DNA from: Ustulina deusta
Lineage: Eukaryota; Ascomycota; Sordariomycetes; Xylariales; Xylariaceae
Direction of reading: 5' to 3'
Length of the DNA stretch: 64,000 nucleotides
NCBI GenBank assembly: GCA_023159155.1
Contig: JAJNNX010000064.1
Span: 193,501-257,500, forward strand
In this document: positions 1-9,550 of the stretch, piece by piece
Position numbering within the stretch: the first letter of the stretch is position 1
Layout: each line of letters opens with the position of its first letter
The notes under the pieces: generated by a model
What the model saw: only the letters and a program-made list of their open reading frames with translations
What the model was told of the DNA's origin: nothing
Database searches by the model: none
Translations under genes and position numbers: made by a program

Positions 1-1884
1 CCGTCTCAACCTAGTGATATCTTGTCCAACTCGAAATCACTGCGATCAATTCACCAGAAATACTCGGATATTTTTGCGCCGCTAGATTTTGACCCTCCTA
101 AGAAGCGGGATAGCATTTCTAGCAGTGACTCCGCCAATTTGGAACCGCCTTCACTAAGTACTCGGGAAGAATCAGTGCTTACGATCGACACTTGGCTCGA
201 ACCTGAGAAACATCCGTCGCCCACCTTCCTACATATCTCTCCCACGTCGAAATACACGGCTCAAATGAGCTGGATAGACCTAGATGTAGGAGAGATATCA
301 CCCGTTACCCAACGAAGAAGAAGCAGTATGTCAGATTTCCCGACATTTATTCACCAGTTTGAGAGCTCGATTGAAACCAACGCGAAGACGGTAAGGCCTC
401 GAAGAAGCATCGATGTTACTGAGACATCAATAAATCCAACCAATGGGAAGCCACTTGGCTACCCAACGCAAATCCCAAGACGTCGGTCGTCCCTACAACA
501 TCAGGAAGCATACGCAGTTAGACAGCAGTTCACACAACATCGCGACCAGAGAGAATTTTATCAGGATACATCGCCCTTCGCCTCATATGGACCACCCTAC
601 AATAAATCGCCATTCACGCATGAAAACGATGCGGACACTCTATCCCGTGAGGGCAAAGCCGATTTCACCTATCGAGACAACGAGGGCACTTCATTGTACA
701 GCGACCCGGCATCTCCGACTTTCAAAAAAGAGGCAACCGATAAGCCAAGTGGGAAGGAAAATGGGAGAGGTCTAACAATTGAATCCGACGCGGTTGGCTT
801 CGACGAGTGGCTTGAATCCGATATGGCCCACTTCGCATACGAAGACCAACTGTTACCACGCCCACTGCCATACAACGTCCAAGAGACGGTCAAATTTTTC
901 GTAGCAAATTTCCCGGAGCCCATGCTTCTCTGCGACAGCCTGCTGGTGGAAAACATCCGCACCCTTTCCCAGGAAGTGAGGTATAATACTGACGATACAA
1001 AACCCGAACATCAGGTGATTTCGGGGCAACAGCCGAACAATCAACACCAGTCCAGGCCGTCCAAGTGGAAATGGCTGGGATCTTCGGCGAGCGTGACGGA
1101 GCAACAAGACCGGCCTAATGCACTCTTGGATATCAGCAAGCAGGGATGGGATGTGATGCGGAAAATTTTCCCATATGGAAGCGACGGCCTATGCGAGGCT
1201 CTATATGCGTACGTGCTGGTGTACAATTATATCACGTCACTATGTTTGCGCTCCCCCCCTCCCGACTCGTCCAGACCTACCACGCCCTGGACAGGGACGA
1301 GACCCAGCACAGGTAAATCAACTGTCTCTTCTGAATTTGACATGTATACGTCGACACCGCCACAGCCCTCGGTATCCGAAAACGGGATTCCGCGGAAAGC
1401 GGCCAGTATCCTAGGTATGAGGGGAGAGGATGCCTTTGCTGCTCCCCGATCATTCAGTCCCACACGGCCGCCATCCGGGGGCAGCGGGAGTCGCACGTCT
1501 ACCTTTACCGGCTTGCGGAGCATACCGACGTTCCTGTTCAACGGGACGAGCCAAGGGCAACAACGCCAGAACGACAGCAGGGGCGTCACCTCTGCAGGGC
1601 AGCGAAGCAATGCTAGCAGCCCCGCGACACCCCCGGCAGGTCGAGCAGGCATGAGATCCATGACCTTGATGGGGTCCCACGCGGCAGACCAGGGCAAGCA
1701 GTTAGCCGAGCTCCGGTACGGCGTTGCAATGTGCTGTGCCCGGCTCACCGTCACGCTCCACCGCGCAGACCCGAGCATCACCAACCGCAAATCCGACAAG
1801 TCCCGCAAGGTCGACCCGTCGTTCATGCGCTCGCTGTGCGAAAACGTGCGGATCACCGAGGAGGCCATGGCCCGCTCGCGATGA
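1..1884 (+). CDS. Unrecognised fungal protein, 3' part (5' end outside window)
   Basis: The reading frame is open from base 1 to the stop at 1882-1884, and no ATG precedes it in the window, so this is the C-terminal ~627 residues of a longer protein. The first 250 residues are low-complexity, rich in Ser, Pro and Arg, with repeated RRRSS/RRSS motifs typical of kinase-regulated phosphosites. A more ordered segment follows (about residues 260-410), containing DEWLESDMAHFAYEDQLLPR, VKFFVANFPEPMLLCDSLLV and a hydrophobic stretch ending in YVLVYNYITSLCLRSP. After that comes a Ser/Thr/Pro/Gly-rich linker and a final conserved-looking block (LRYGVAMCCARLTVTLHRAD to the end). I do not recognise the family and assign no function. 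The many antisense and shifted frames over this stretch are shadows. Being coding is well supported by frame length and domain-like alternation. Confidence 0.8.
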   Translation, partial: PSQPSDILSNSKSLRSIHQKYSDIFAPLDFDPPKKRDSISSSDSANLEPPSLSTREESVLTIDTWLEPEKHPSPTFLHISPTSKYTAQMSWIDLDVGEISPVTQRRRSSMSDFPTFIHQFESSIETNAKTVRPRRSIDVTETSINPTNGKPLGYPTQIPRRRSSLQHQEAYAVRQQFTQHRDQREFYQDTSPFASYGPPYNKSPFTHENDADTLSREGKADFTYRDNEGTSLYSDPASPTFKKEATDKPSGKENGRGLTIESDAVGFDEWLESDMAHFAYEDQLLPRPLPYNVQETVKFFVANFPEPMLLCDSLLVENIRTLSQEVRYNTDDTKPEHQVISGQQPNNQHQSRPSKWKWLGSSASVTEQQDRPNALLDISKQGWDVMRKIFPYGSDGLCEALYAYVLVYNYITSLCLRSPPPDSSRPTTPWTGTRPSTGKSTVSSEFDMYTSTPPQPSVSENGIPRKAASILGMRGEDAFAAPRSFSPTRPPSGGSGSRTSTFTGLRSIPTFLFNGTSQGQQRQNDSRGVTSAGQRSNASSPATPPAGRAGMRSMTLMGSHAADQGKQLAELRYGVAMCCARLTVTLHRADPSITNRKSDKSRKVDPSFMRSLCENVRITEEAMARSR

Positions 1885-3573
1885 AGGGTAATTGGTCTGC
1901 CATCTTTTTTTTCGTCGGATCAACCTCGCGGTGTCCGTCCTTCAGTTGGGGAGGGGGGGGGACCCTGCCGACCGCCTCGCCTCGGTGCTCCATTTCAGAG
2001 CTCTCCTCTCGTACGGCTCCACCAGCAGCTCACGAGCGAGGACCGTTCTCGCGACGGAACGAATTGCCCCGTTCAGGTGTGGCGAGAAAGAGCCGAGAAG
2101 AGCAACTCTCGACCGTCGTCCGAGAACTAGGATCAAGATGCTCGCTCCCCGGGGGACCTCGCGATGGCCGGTAGCCAAAATATCAACGCACAACTTCCCC
2201 CCTTTCCATGCACCGACCCGAGTTCTTCCGTGTATATTTTATAATGCCAGTGTATTGGCCTGCTGCGGCATCGCGCTGCGCCGTCCTCCTACTTCGGAAT
2301 TCTGCTTTTTCCGTTCCCGTTCGTCGATCCGGGAAGCACTTGGATTGCAGACAGGGGACTGCACTGAAGACCACACGGCGCGATGGTCTCGCACTTTGCC
2401 CTCATCTACCTCGCCTTGTGGTACGGGTCCGTGCGGGGTTCATACGGAAGGGGAGGGGTTTGAATGAATAGAGCATAGGTAATAATACGCAGCGCATTGG
2501 AGTCAAGGAAGGAGGCGGAATAGCATCAGCAAGGGATTAGACGGCGATTTATTTATTTCTTTTCTTCTTCTTGTACAGGATCGGAAAAGCATACATGTCT
2601 TGCGAACGGATTGGAAGACATTAAGGTGTTTGGGGTACATAGATTGCACGGGACAAAGCGAGTGTAGAATACCCCCCTCCCCTTTTGAACAAGGGTTTTT
2701 TTTTTTTTTGCCCCCCTCGTCACAGACATAATAATCAATTGCATTTTTCTCTCTTAAACAAAAAAAAAACTTCGTACTCCGCTCATAAGTTCAACATATG
2801 TTACTCCAGCCTATAAAGAGTATTTTCACCTTGGGGGCTGATCTTGTTCTGGCTTGGGGAGAGACGTGCTACAGATTATTACACTGAATCTGCAAGTCAC
2901 GCAAGGAAGATCTGTATGTGTCTATCGACATATTCTTCACTCTGGTGCCTCCATGCCTCCTGCTCAGTGGTTGCTACTAAATATAAACACCGATGAAACC
3001 AAGAATACGGTGAGACAATTTTCAACGGGAGGTCTACTGAGAGTGTGAATGGAACAATCGGTAGGATGTAGATGGATTTATTCGCCAACGCTTCTCTGTT
3101 TGCTCTGTCTTGGTTCCTATCCTGACCCTAATATTCAGTCGGGCCATTTCACAGGAAGCCCATCGGCTTGGATTATCGATTTAATGGGGGAAATCCATGG
3201 TTCCGATCCCGGAGTTGGACTGAAGTCCACGAGAGCCAACACATCGAGTTGGCGACGCGGGTGCTGCTGACCTTCGTCGAGTGCGAGCTACTGGCTTGAA
3301 AGAAGCGAAGTTCAGACTATACAGGATAGTGAAGGCTGGGTCTCAGCTCTGGAAGAAACACTAGGGGAAAGAGTGTAGATGACAGTCTCCTTATCCCTAG
3401 TTCCGCGTTGTCTCCCAATAGTCCCGACATTCGTTTCCATGCCCGTCACTAAATAATCCTTCATAGATAGATAATAACTTCTTCATGCATCCGTTAGATG
3501 GAAAAGGTGCCTCATGCTTATATGCACGCGTTAATTTGTTGAATCGATGCGGGTTTCTACCGGTGTAGCCGAT
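1885..3573. other. Intergenic, 3' region of two convergent genes
   Basis: It separates the end of the plus-strand gene at 1884 from the end of the minus-strand gene at 3574. It holds homopolymer tracts (G run near 1950, T run near 2699-2710, A run near 2760) and only short unconvincing frames. No RNA gene or repeat was recognised. Confidence 0.6.
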
Positions 3574-4951
3574 TTAGGGTCTTTCTACAAAGTCATCTAT
3601 GGCGGAGAACCTACTCGACGCCCTACCGTCGCTGAGCGCAGGCCACGTCGAACTGCCCAGGCGGCTATCTGGGTATGGGGGAGAGCCCGGGCGTGGTAGG
3701 CTTTCCATCGTGGGGGCCGCCAATCGTCCGTGCATGCTAAGGGCCTTCGCATGAGCGTTGCTCAAGCCCAGAAGACCCGCCGTGACCAGGAGAAGGCCGA
3801 GGAAGATGATGGAGCCGATTTGCGATAGATTGCCGCTGAACGCAGCGACGAGGTATACGGTTAGCTTTGCCGCGGCCTCAAGATAGCCCTCAACATGTGT
3901 TTGGTCTCGTAGCCATGCCGTCGTTGTGATGGCTTGTAGATCCGAGGCCAGGCCACGCAGCGTAACAACCCGGCCGCGACCGAGGTCGACGACGTACTCG
4001 GTTAGCGCATCAGGGTTATCTGGATCAGACCCGGGTGTACTTGGGAGGGGCCGGGGTTTTTTAGGCCAGTTTGTCCGTTGTTTGATGATCCAAATATTCA
4101 AAATGCGAGACAGCATAAGCCCGAGCAATGCAGAAACACCCCACCCTAGTTCGCTTCATTAGCGAAAGATGAGGAATAGTTTCAAGGTCCAGTATAGAAT
4201 GTGGAAATAAACGGCAGGAGGTTACAAGAGACAAGGAATGGCGGATACCTACATTCTCGCAGCAGAACCATAAACACGAACGCAGTGATTGTGAGCACCG
4301 GACTTGCTAGATACAAGACCTGCGAGATCCAACCGATGCCAGCTTCTCGGTCACGCCAAATGACACCGCGCTGTCCGAGGCGGCGTCTCTTGCGTCGATC
4401 ATCACCGTACGGGAAGTACCTGCGTTGAGGTATCATGCCAACATCGACGACGATGCGTTGGCCGGCCCTGCCGACGCGCTCCAGATACTGCAGCGTGGCA
4501 GTGTTGGCGATGTTGTGCGTCGACGTCTTCCCGTCGACCGACTCGACGGCGTTGAAGGGCGACGGGAGCTCGTTGAGCACGGCATCGGCTGCTTGCTGGT
4601 AGTGCAAGCCTGGCGCCAACAGGAGGGCATCGAGCCAAGAAGCACCCGAGATCCTCGTCCGCTGTGCAATGGTGCTGAGATCAGCCAGCGCGAGAAGGCC
4701 GGCTGCTGAGATGTCTACGTTGGGTATTGGCGTCTGCGTCCAGTCTGGGAATCCTTGAGCCCGCTTGAAGAGGTTCTGATCGGGGCCGTGTGAGTTGATA
4801 CCATTCCAAAGGAGGGTCCGCTTGAAGCAATTCCATCATACTTGCCTCCATGGTTTGTTTGCAGTCGTGATCGATGAGCGGCAGCTGTGTGGTGTCGGCG
4901 CCGTTCTTATTGGAGAGGCCTTCGACAGGCGTCCAGAAGCATCTACCTAAT
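3574..4951 (-). CDS. Fungal multi-pass membrane protein, incomplete 5' end, probable frameshift
   Basis: Two exons read well. The 3' exon is 4145..3574 and the upstream exon ends at 4253; the 107-nt intron (4252..4146) starts GTAGGT and ends CTAG. Joining them gives LREWWGVSALLGLMLSRI, restoring a membrane helix across the junction, which supports the splice. Another helix lies before it (QVLYLASPVLTITAFVFMVL) and one near the C-terminus (IGSIIFLGLLLVTAGLLGL). Upstream, about 4870-4950 reads RCFWTPVEGLSNKNGADTTQ and CKQTMEASMMELLQADPP in one frame. The better frame downstream (WNGINSHGPDQNLFKRAQGF onward) is shifted by one base, with no usable intron between them near 4800-4830. That suggests an indel or sequencing error. 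The stretch ~4951 back follows a CCCCCAG that could be an acceptor; earlier exons were not found. Function unknown; it resembles unnamed fungal membrane proteins with an extracellular N-terminal half. Confidence 0.55.
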
Positions 4952-4968
4952 CTGGGGGATTCTACGAA

Positions 4969-6115
4969 TCAGAGACCCTAGTTTGTATGCACAGGCAGGG
5001 AACACTACCAGTATGAGAGGCGGTATACAGTACCGATATCATATAATACCATGGATGCAGCACCTTTTTGGAGTCAAGTCAAGCGACGGGGGGATGGCGT
5101 TAAACCGAGCGAAGAGTCTACGTGAAATTATTTATTCTGATGGCCACACACATGTCAGCCTGGACCGAGTGAAATACGGGCTGCGATGAAGCCAGCCTGC
5201 CGAAATCAAGGCAGACACTCTCTCCCTACAGGTACACCACAGCCTGCCTACATGTGTAGGTACAGACCTACCTCCCTAGCATATGTAGGTAGCATACCTG
5301 CCCAGGTAGGGAGTATATCCATAGGTAGCATCCCTGGCATATATGTAGGGCTACCTTCTGAGGTAGCATCGTCCGGGCGAGAGACCCTCACCGCAGTGTA
5401 TCGCTGGCGCCTCCATCTTGATCAGGCTCTCGTAACAGCCAGGTCGAAGGACGGAACATGATTGCTATTGGCCAATGAGACAGCGCCGCCGAGGTTGACC
5501 GGTCTCCTGACCCTTGACGGGTAGGACAGCGTTACCTGGTGATTAGCTGGCGAGTTTCCTGATTGCGACGCTGTGTTGAGCCGGGAGCGGGGAGGAGGGG
5601 GGGGCAAGAGTTCATTGCAGATCCGATGTCCTCGGTAGTGTTCGTCTTCCAAGGTTGTATGTGCAGAGAGCAGGCAGGCCTACATGTCCCACCGGTACCT
5701 ACCTACTTAGTAGTATATGTACGTTATTTAGGTAATCACCGTGCCGTAGGACAGCGCTCCAGTGGCTGACAGGAGGAGGCGCACGTGTACACCTGTTCTT
5801 GTCACTACCGGTACCTTGTGGGGTTGCTGGGGTGGATGGGGCTTGGTGCTTCGGGTCGCGCAGAAGCCGGGTTCTGGCCAGGTACCGTACTGGACCGGGG
5901 AGAGTTCCCATTTCCAATCCACAATCCACTTGACTAGAGGATGCATAATCGATAAGAGAGCTCCAGGAGACTGTGCTGCCGGCAGTGAATAGGTCTGGTC
6001 GCGCTACCTTGGTCAACTCAGACCTGGGCGGTAGGATAGGAATCTCAACCACAACGAAGCAGCTGAGGCTTTCCATGTCCCGTGCACGCGCCAGATGCCA
6101 TGACTTCATGCCGAT
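4969..6115. other. Intergenic, TAGGTA-rich
   Basis: No convincing coding exon was found, although missing 5' exons of the minus-strand membrane gene could lie here. It contains the dense TAGGTA/TACCTA cluster at 5226-5370 and the upstream region of ATG29. A short GC-rich stretch near 5780-5900 has open frames on both strands that I regard as chance. Confidence 0.5.
5226..5370. repeat. Cluster of TAGGTA / TACCTA palindromic motifs
   Basis: In about 145 bases the motif (T)AGGTA or its complement TACCT(A) occurs roughly ten times, in both orientations. One perfect palindrome-like unit is TACCTGCCCAGGTA. Similar clusters occur elsewhere in the window (31274-31330, 33005-33190, 37749-37869, 51737-51782) and always outside coding exons. 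Confidence 0.7.
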
Positions 6116-7665
6116 ATGGCTTCGCTAGCACCTGATCCGACATACACGGTCTTCATCCGTCTCCCGTTTCCTCGTGGTGACTTTGTGGACCCCCCTCCGG
6201 TACGTAAACTAGGTACCTTCATCCCGTCTGCCCACCTGTGCGCCATCTTCATCGCCGTCCTCATCGTCGTCACGAGACTCACCATCGCCTAGGTGAACTG
6301 GGAGCCTTCGAAGGACGAGGCCCTGTGGAGTATTGTCTCGAAGCTCTCTAAGACAGAGATAGACTGTAGGTCCAGGCATCCCCACCCAACAGTGGCGGCT
6401 CCAAGCAATCGGCCACGCGCTAATCACGTCCCAGGGAACGAAATGCAAGCCCGCGATGCCTCCTCTCGTTCGTTGCCGTTGCCCGTGCAACACACTAACA
6501 TTCGGCAGTGCTGCCGAGTTCCAGGTCACGGTTGACTTCCTTCTCCAACAAGTTGCCTGGCTCACCGAGCGCCATGCCTCCCAGGTGCGAACCCAGATGC
6601 GCAAGGCCGTCGCCGCCGCCAAGGTCTCGCCCGCGCCATCGCCCCAACCACCAGCATTACAAGGGGGCTTCTCGGCTGATCCTCTGCGATACACCGGCTC
6701 TGCCGGCCACCCTCGTGCACCTTCTTCTACCTCCATCCGCAAAGACTCGCCTTTGCCGCGGAACGAGCAAAACACCCCGACTTCATCCATGAGAAGCACC
6801 CCGCGGCCTGCCCCGACGAGAACTTCATCGACAAATACCGCCTTGTTCACGACGAGAAACCTTGGCGGCGGAACTAAAGGGTCTGGGAAGCCTGGTACTG
6901 ATCCCCAGCGACGACTAACATCTCTACCCATCACTACCAACATAGGTGACCAGGATGATCAAGACGACCAAGAGACCGACCCTCACTCTCCCGCCTCGGT
7001 CGAATCGACCTCCGCCGCCTCCTCCTCCTCATCAAGCCCCGCGCAGTCCAGAATCATCCGTCGCCCGCCACGATTTCAAGGAAACGAAGGCCCGTCCTTC
7101 GTCGACGACGACGATGACGATGACGATGACGATGATGCAGAGCCGGCCTTTCTGCCATACAGACCGCAGGCCGGTGGTGCAATGAGTGGTCAACATGATT
7201 TGAGTGCGACACTGCGTGGCGATATCCGAGACCAGAAAAGATCCGTTAAGGGGTCTAGTCGAGATCGCATTTATCACTCTCAGACCTCGGATTCGTCCAC
7301 GAGCTCTGTTGCTGTATCGAGGGGAGCCACCGACAAGCGCCCCAGCGGTCCCTTGTCGCCACGTCGCACCCTAGAGCTAGCAGGTCGTAGCCCAGGTAGC
7401 AAAGGAAAAGGATATTCGCGAGATAGCGACGGAACACCCAGCATGGGAAGCAGCTTTAGTGATCTAGATGGTACAGTATTGAGTTCCACCGTATTACCGT
7501 ACTCGGGCTAAACTTGTAATAGATGCGTCTGTGACTGATTCGGCTTTGGTAGAAGCGCTCGCAAGTAGGATGCAGGATGGCAGCACAATTAGTAGCCTTA
7601 GGGGGACTATTACCAATGCATTCCGGGGGGCCAGGTATCAGACGAAGCCAAGTAATGCTCCTTAA
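6116..7665 (+). CDS. ATG29: Autophagy-related protein Atg29
   Basis: Atg29 is a scaffold subunit of the Atg17-Atg29-Atg31 complex that organises the pre-autophagosomal structure. The N-terminal Atg29 domain is spread over three exons: YTVFIRLPFPRGDFVDPPP, then VNWEPSKDEALWSIVSKLSK, then AAEFQVTVDFLLQQVAWLTE and RHASQVRTQMRKAV. The remainder is Ser/Pro-rich and disordered, with an acidic run (FVDDDDDDDDDDDAEPAF) encoded by GAC/GAT repeats. Exons: 6116-6199, 6293-~6369, 6509-7470, 7523-7665. The first (GTACGT..TAG) and last (7471-7522, GTACAG..TAG) introns are clear. The last exon supplies a conserved-looking tail (ASVTDSALVEALASRMQDGS). The end of exon 2 is uncertain: the strong GTAGGT at 6366 is out of phase, while the weaker GTCCAG at 6370 keeps frame and gives 421 residues. 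The acceptor at 6508 has a perfect CACTAAC branch point. Confidence 0.9.
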
Positions 7666-8281
7666 TTTCCGGGTGAGCTATTATCGTCATCTTCAAATAC
7701 TGGGTGAATTTTGGCGTTCAGCGACCGTTATGACGTGATTTGGGATATGGCTTTGGCAAACATCTCCGGTGTTCAGGGTGGTATTTCTATGCAACAAGCC
7801 AGAAGAATTCTACTACAGATGCTACGGGTCAATAACCGTGGCAATAAATCAATTTAGTTAACCTACGTGATCAATTAATTATTGTCTTCTTCCCAAGGGT
7901 ATATGACACGTTGAGTGGTCAACTATATGTATGTAATACGCAAAAACAAGATTTCAGGGTACAATTCCCGGAGTGCTGTCATAGACTATTGTAGCGTAAA
8001 AGCATCATGCTGCACCCGGAATTTATTGTAAAAAAAATAGTGCAAGTTCAATTCAGATTCGAACTTTATTTTCAATCACTACAAGTCAGATTTCTTAGCT
8101 GAAGAATTTTTTAATTTTTTAATTTTTTAAATGTGTCGTTGCTGTTTCTACGCTACTCTAAACATCCAATAAGAGGGCAAACAAAGAGGGATAAAACAAG
8201 ATTCCAACTAAACAAATGCTGCTCAGAACTTCGTTAACTAGAAAATCCACGATTCACCATCAGCCTACCTGACCTAGATAG
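7666..8281. other. AT-rich convergent intergenic region
   Basis: It lies between the ends of ATG29 (plus) and the unrecognised minus-strand gene. It is noticeably AT-rich compared with flanking genes and has no open frame of note. A short tandem A/T repeat is at 8105-8129. Confidence 0.6.
8105..8129. repeat. Tandem AATTTTTT repeat (3 units)
   Basis: Three consecutive copies of the octamer AATTTTTT followed by AA. It is a simple A/T-rich tract in the 3' intergenic region. Confidence 0.7.
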
Positions 8282-9550
8282 TTATCTCGCCGGGGTCCGA
8301 GCCGGAAGGGGCCGCGGGGCGGCGGCGAGGGATGTGCCCGTAGGTCGGGTTAGAGTAATCGGGCCCGGGAAAGCGTTGACCATCCTGCTGAAGTGGGGGT
8401 TATTCCTCAGACTCGCGATGTTCATCGGGGAATTCTTGACGCCCGTGATGAGCGTGCGGACGGCGCCCTCGAGCTTGTCGAAGGTCGGTCGGACCAAGGC
8501 GTTCTGGGACTTGGCTTCCTCGAGCAGCTGTCTCAGCACGGGAACGAAATCGTTGATGTAGGGGTTGTCGACGGAGGCGAGGCGCGTGCTGTTCGTCGAG
8601 TGCCGCCCGGCCAAGATGTTCTGCTTGGCCGCTTGCGCCGACGCGTTCCTGTACGCGCCGCTCGACATGACCTGTTTCCTCGAGGCCTCGAGGACCTGGA
8701 CGCGCCAGTCGATCAAGGCGTTGATGAAACTGACGCAATAGCCGAAGACCTGGGGCAGACCGATGCGCAGACCCGTCGTCGGGCCGCTGTATTCTATCAG
8801 TTGACGACCTTCCTCGGGCGTCAGGAGGTACAACTCTTGGAATATGGCGCGGTCCTGCGGGGTGTATCCGGTGTTGTTAAGTGCTCGGAATTCAACCATC
8901 TTGGAGTCGAGGAGAACGTTGCTCTCGTGGACGATGGCATTCGCCGCGTTGCCCTTGGCGAGGCGTCGTCCCGTGTTGTAGCTTGGCCCTAGATTCGGGT
9001 CATCTCGGAGGGCGTGATTCATGAAACGGTATCGAACCTCTCCCCAAGATCGAGCCATCTGAAAGACATTCTCTAGGGAGAACTTTGCATCACCCGGCCG
9101 TTGTCCCAGGTAGTTTTGATACAGGTCCCCCATGATGTCGCTCAGATCATCGGGATTGGTCCAAATAGTTCGTGCGAGCTTGATCAACTCGTTGTACTCG
9201 GTAAGGTGGGTTGCCGCCGCCGAGTTCCCGACGATGTCGATACGCCTTTTTTTCGCACTGGGGGCCTCTGGATCGATGTAGTCGTGGTCGATTCTTTGGA
9301 TGCGCAGGATCGCATCTACCATCCGAGCCCCAATGCTTGTCTCGTCGAGTAATCCGGGGGCATCCTTCAGTGCCGTGAGGAAGGCCTCCCAATGTTCTTG
9401 ACTCATTTTGAGATCTCGTAAAAATAGGAGAAGAGAGTACCTTTTATCGTCAACGTCGATGGTCGAGCTGTCGTCGTCCGGGCGAGGGAGTGTCTGCCAG
9501 CGCGAGGCCTTCCTCTTCAAAGTAGCAGTTCCCGAGCGTGCCACAACCAT
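8282..9550 (-). CDS. Unrecognised 422-residue protein with basic nuclear-localisation-like motif
   Basis: A single uninterrupted frame from ATG at 9550 to the stop at 8282. The N-terminus is basic (TLKRKASRW) and followed by an acidic Asp/Ser stretch (PDDDSSTIDVDDKR). A second basic cluster, PSAKKRRIDIVG near residue 103, resembles a monopartite nuclear localisation signal. The middle (residues ~115-290) looks globular and mostly helical, with segments such as WTNPDDLSDIMGDLYQNYLG and EELYLLTPEEG-like sequence. The C-terminal tail is Pro/Ala/Arg-rich. An internal Met near residue 49 (MSQEHWEAFLTALKDAPG) is an alternative start. I recognise no catalytic motif, signal peptide or membrane helix and do not assign a function. 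It sits between AT-rich stretches on both sides, and its coding sequence is much more GC-rich than those flanks. Confidence 0.75.
   Translation of the reverse strand: MVVARSGTATLKRKASRWQTLPRPDDDSSTIDVDDKRYSLLLFLRDLKMSQEHWEAFLTALKDAPGLLDETSIGARMVDAILRIQRIDHDYIDPEAPSAKKRRIDIVGNSAAATHLTEYNELIKLARTIWTNPDDLSDIMGDLYQNYLGQRPGDAKFSLENVFQMARSWGEVRYRFMNHALRDDPNLGPSYNTGRRLAKGNAANAIVHESNVLLDSKMVEFRALNNTGYTPQDRAIFQELYLLTPEEGRQLIEYSGPTTGLRIGLPQVFGYCVSFINALIDWRVQVLEASRKQVMSSGAYRNASAQAAKQNILAGRHSTNSTRLASVDNPYINDFVPVLRQLLEEAKSQNALVRPTFDKLEGAVRTLITGVKNSPMNIASLRNNPHFSRMVNAFPGPITLTRPTGTSLAAAPRPLPARTPAR

Noticed and set aside
1227..1868. 213-codon antisense frame over the first gene
   Set aside because: Shadow of the GC-rich plus-strand coding region, with no domain.
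1885..2467. Open frames at 1892-2467 as a second gene
   Set aside because: They sit in the GC-rich 3' flank of the first gene with no domain and no splice-supported continuation.
3195..3230. GGTTCCGATCCC resembling a tRNA T arm
   Set aside because: The stem bases do not pair and no cloverleaf could be built around it.
6209..6943. 244-codon minus-strand frame
   Set aside because: It is antisense to ATG29 exons and has no recognisable domain.
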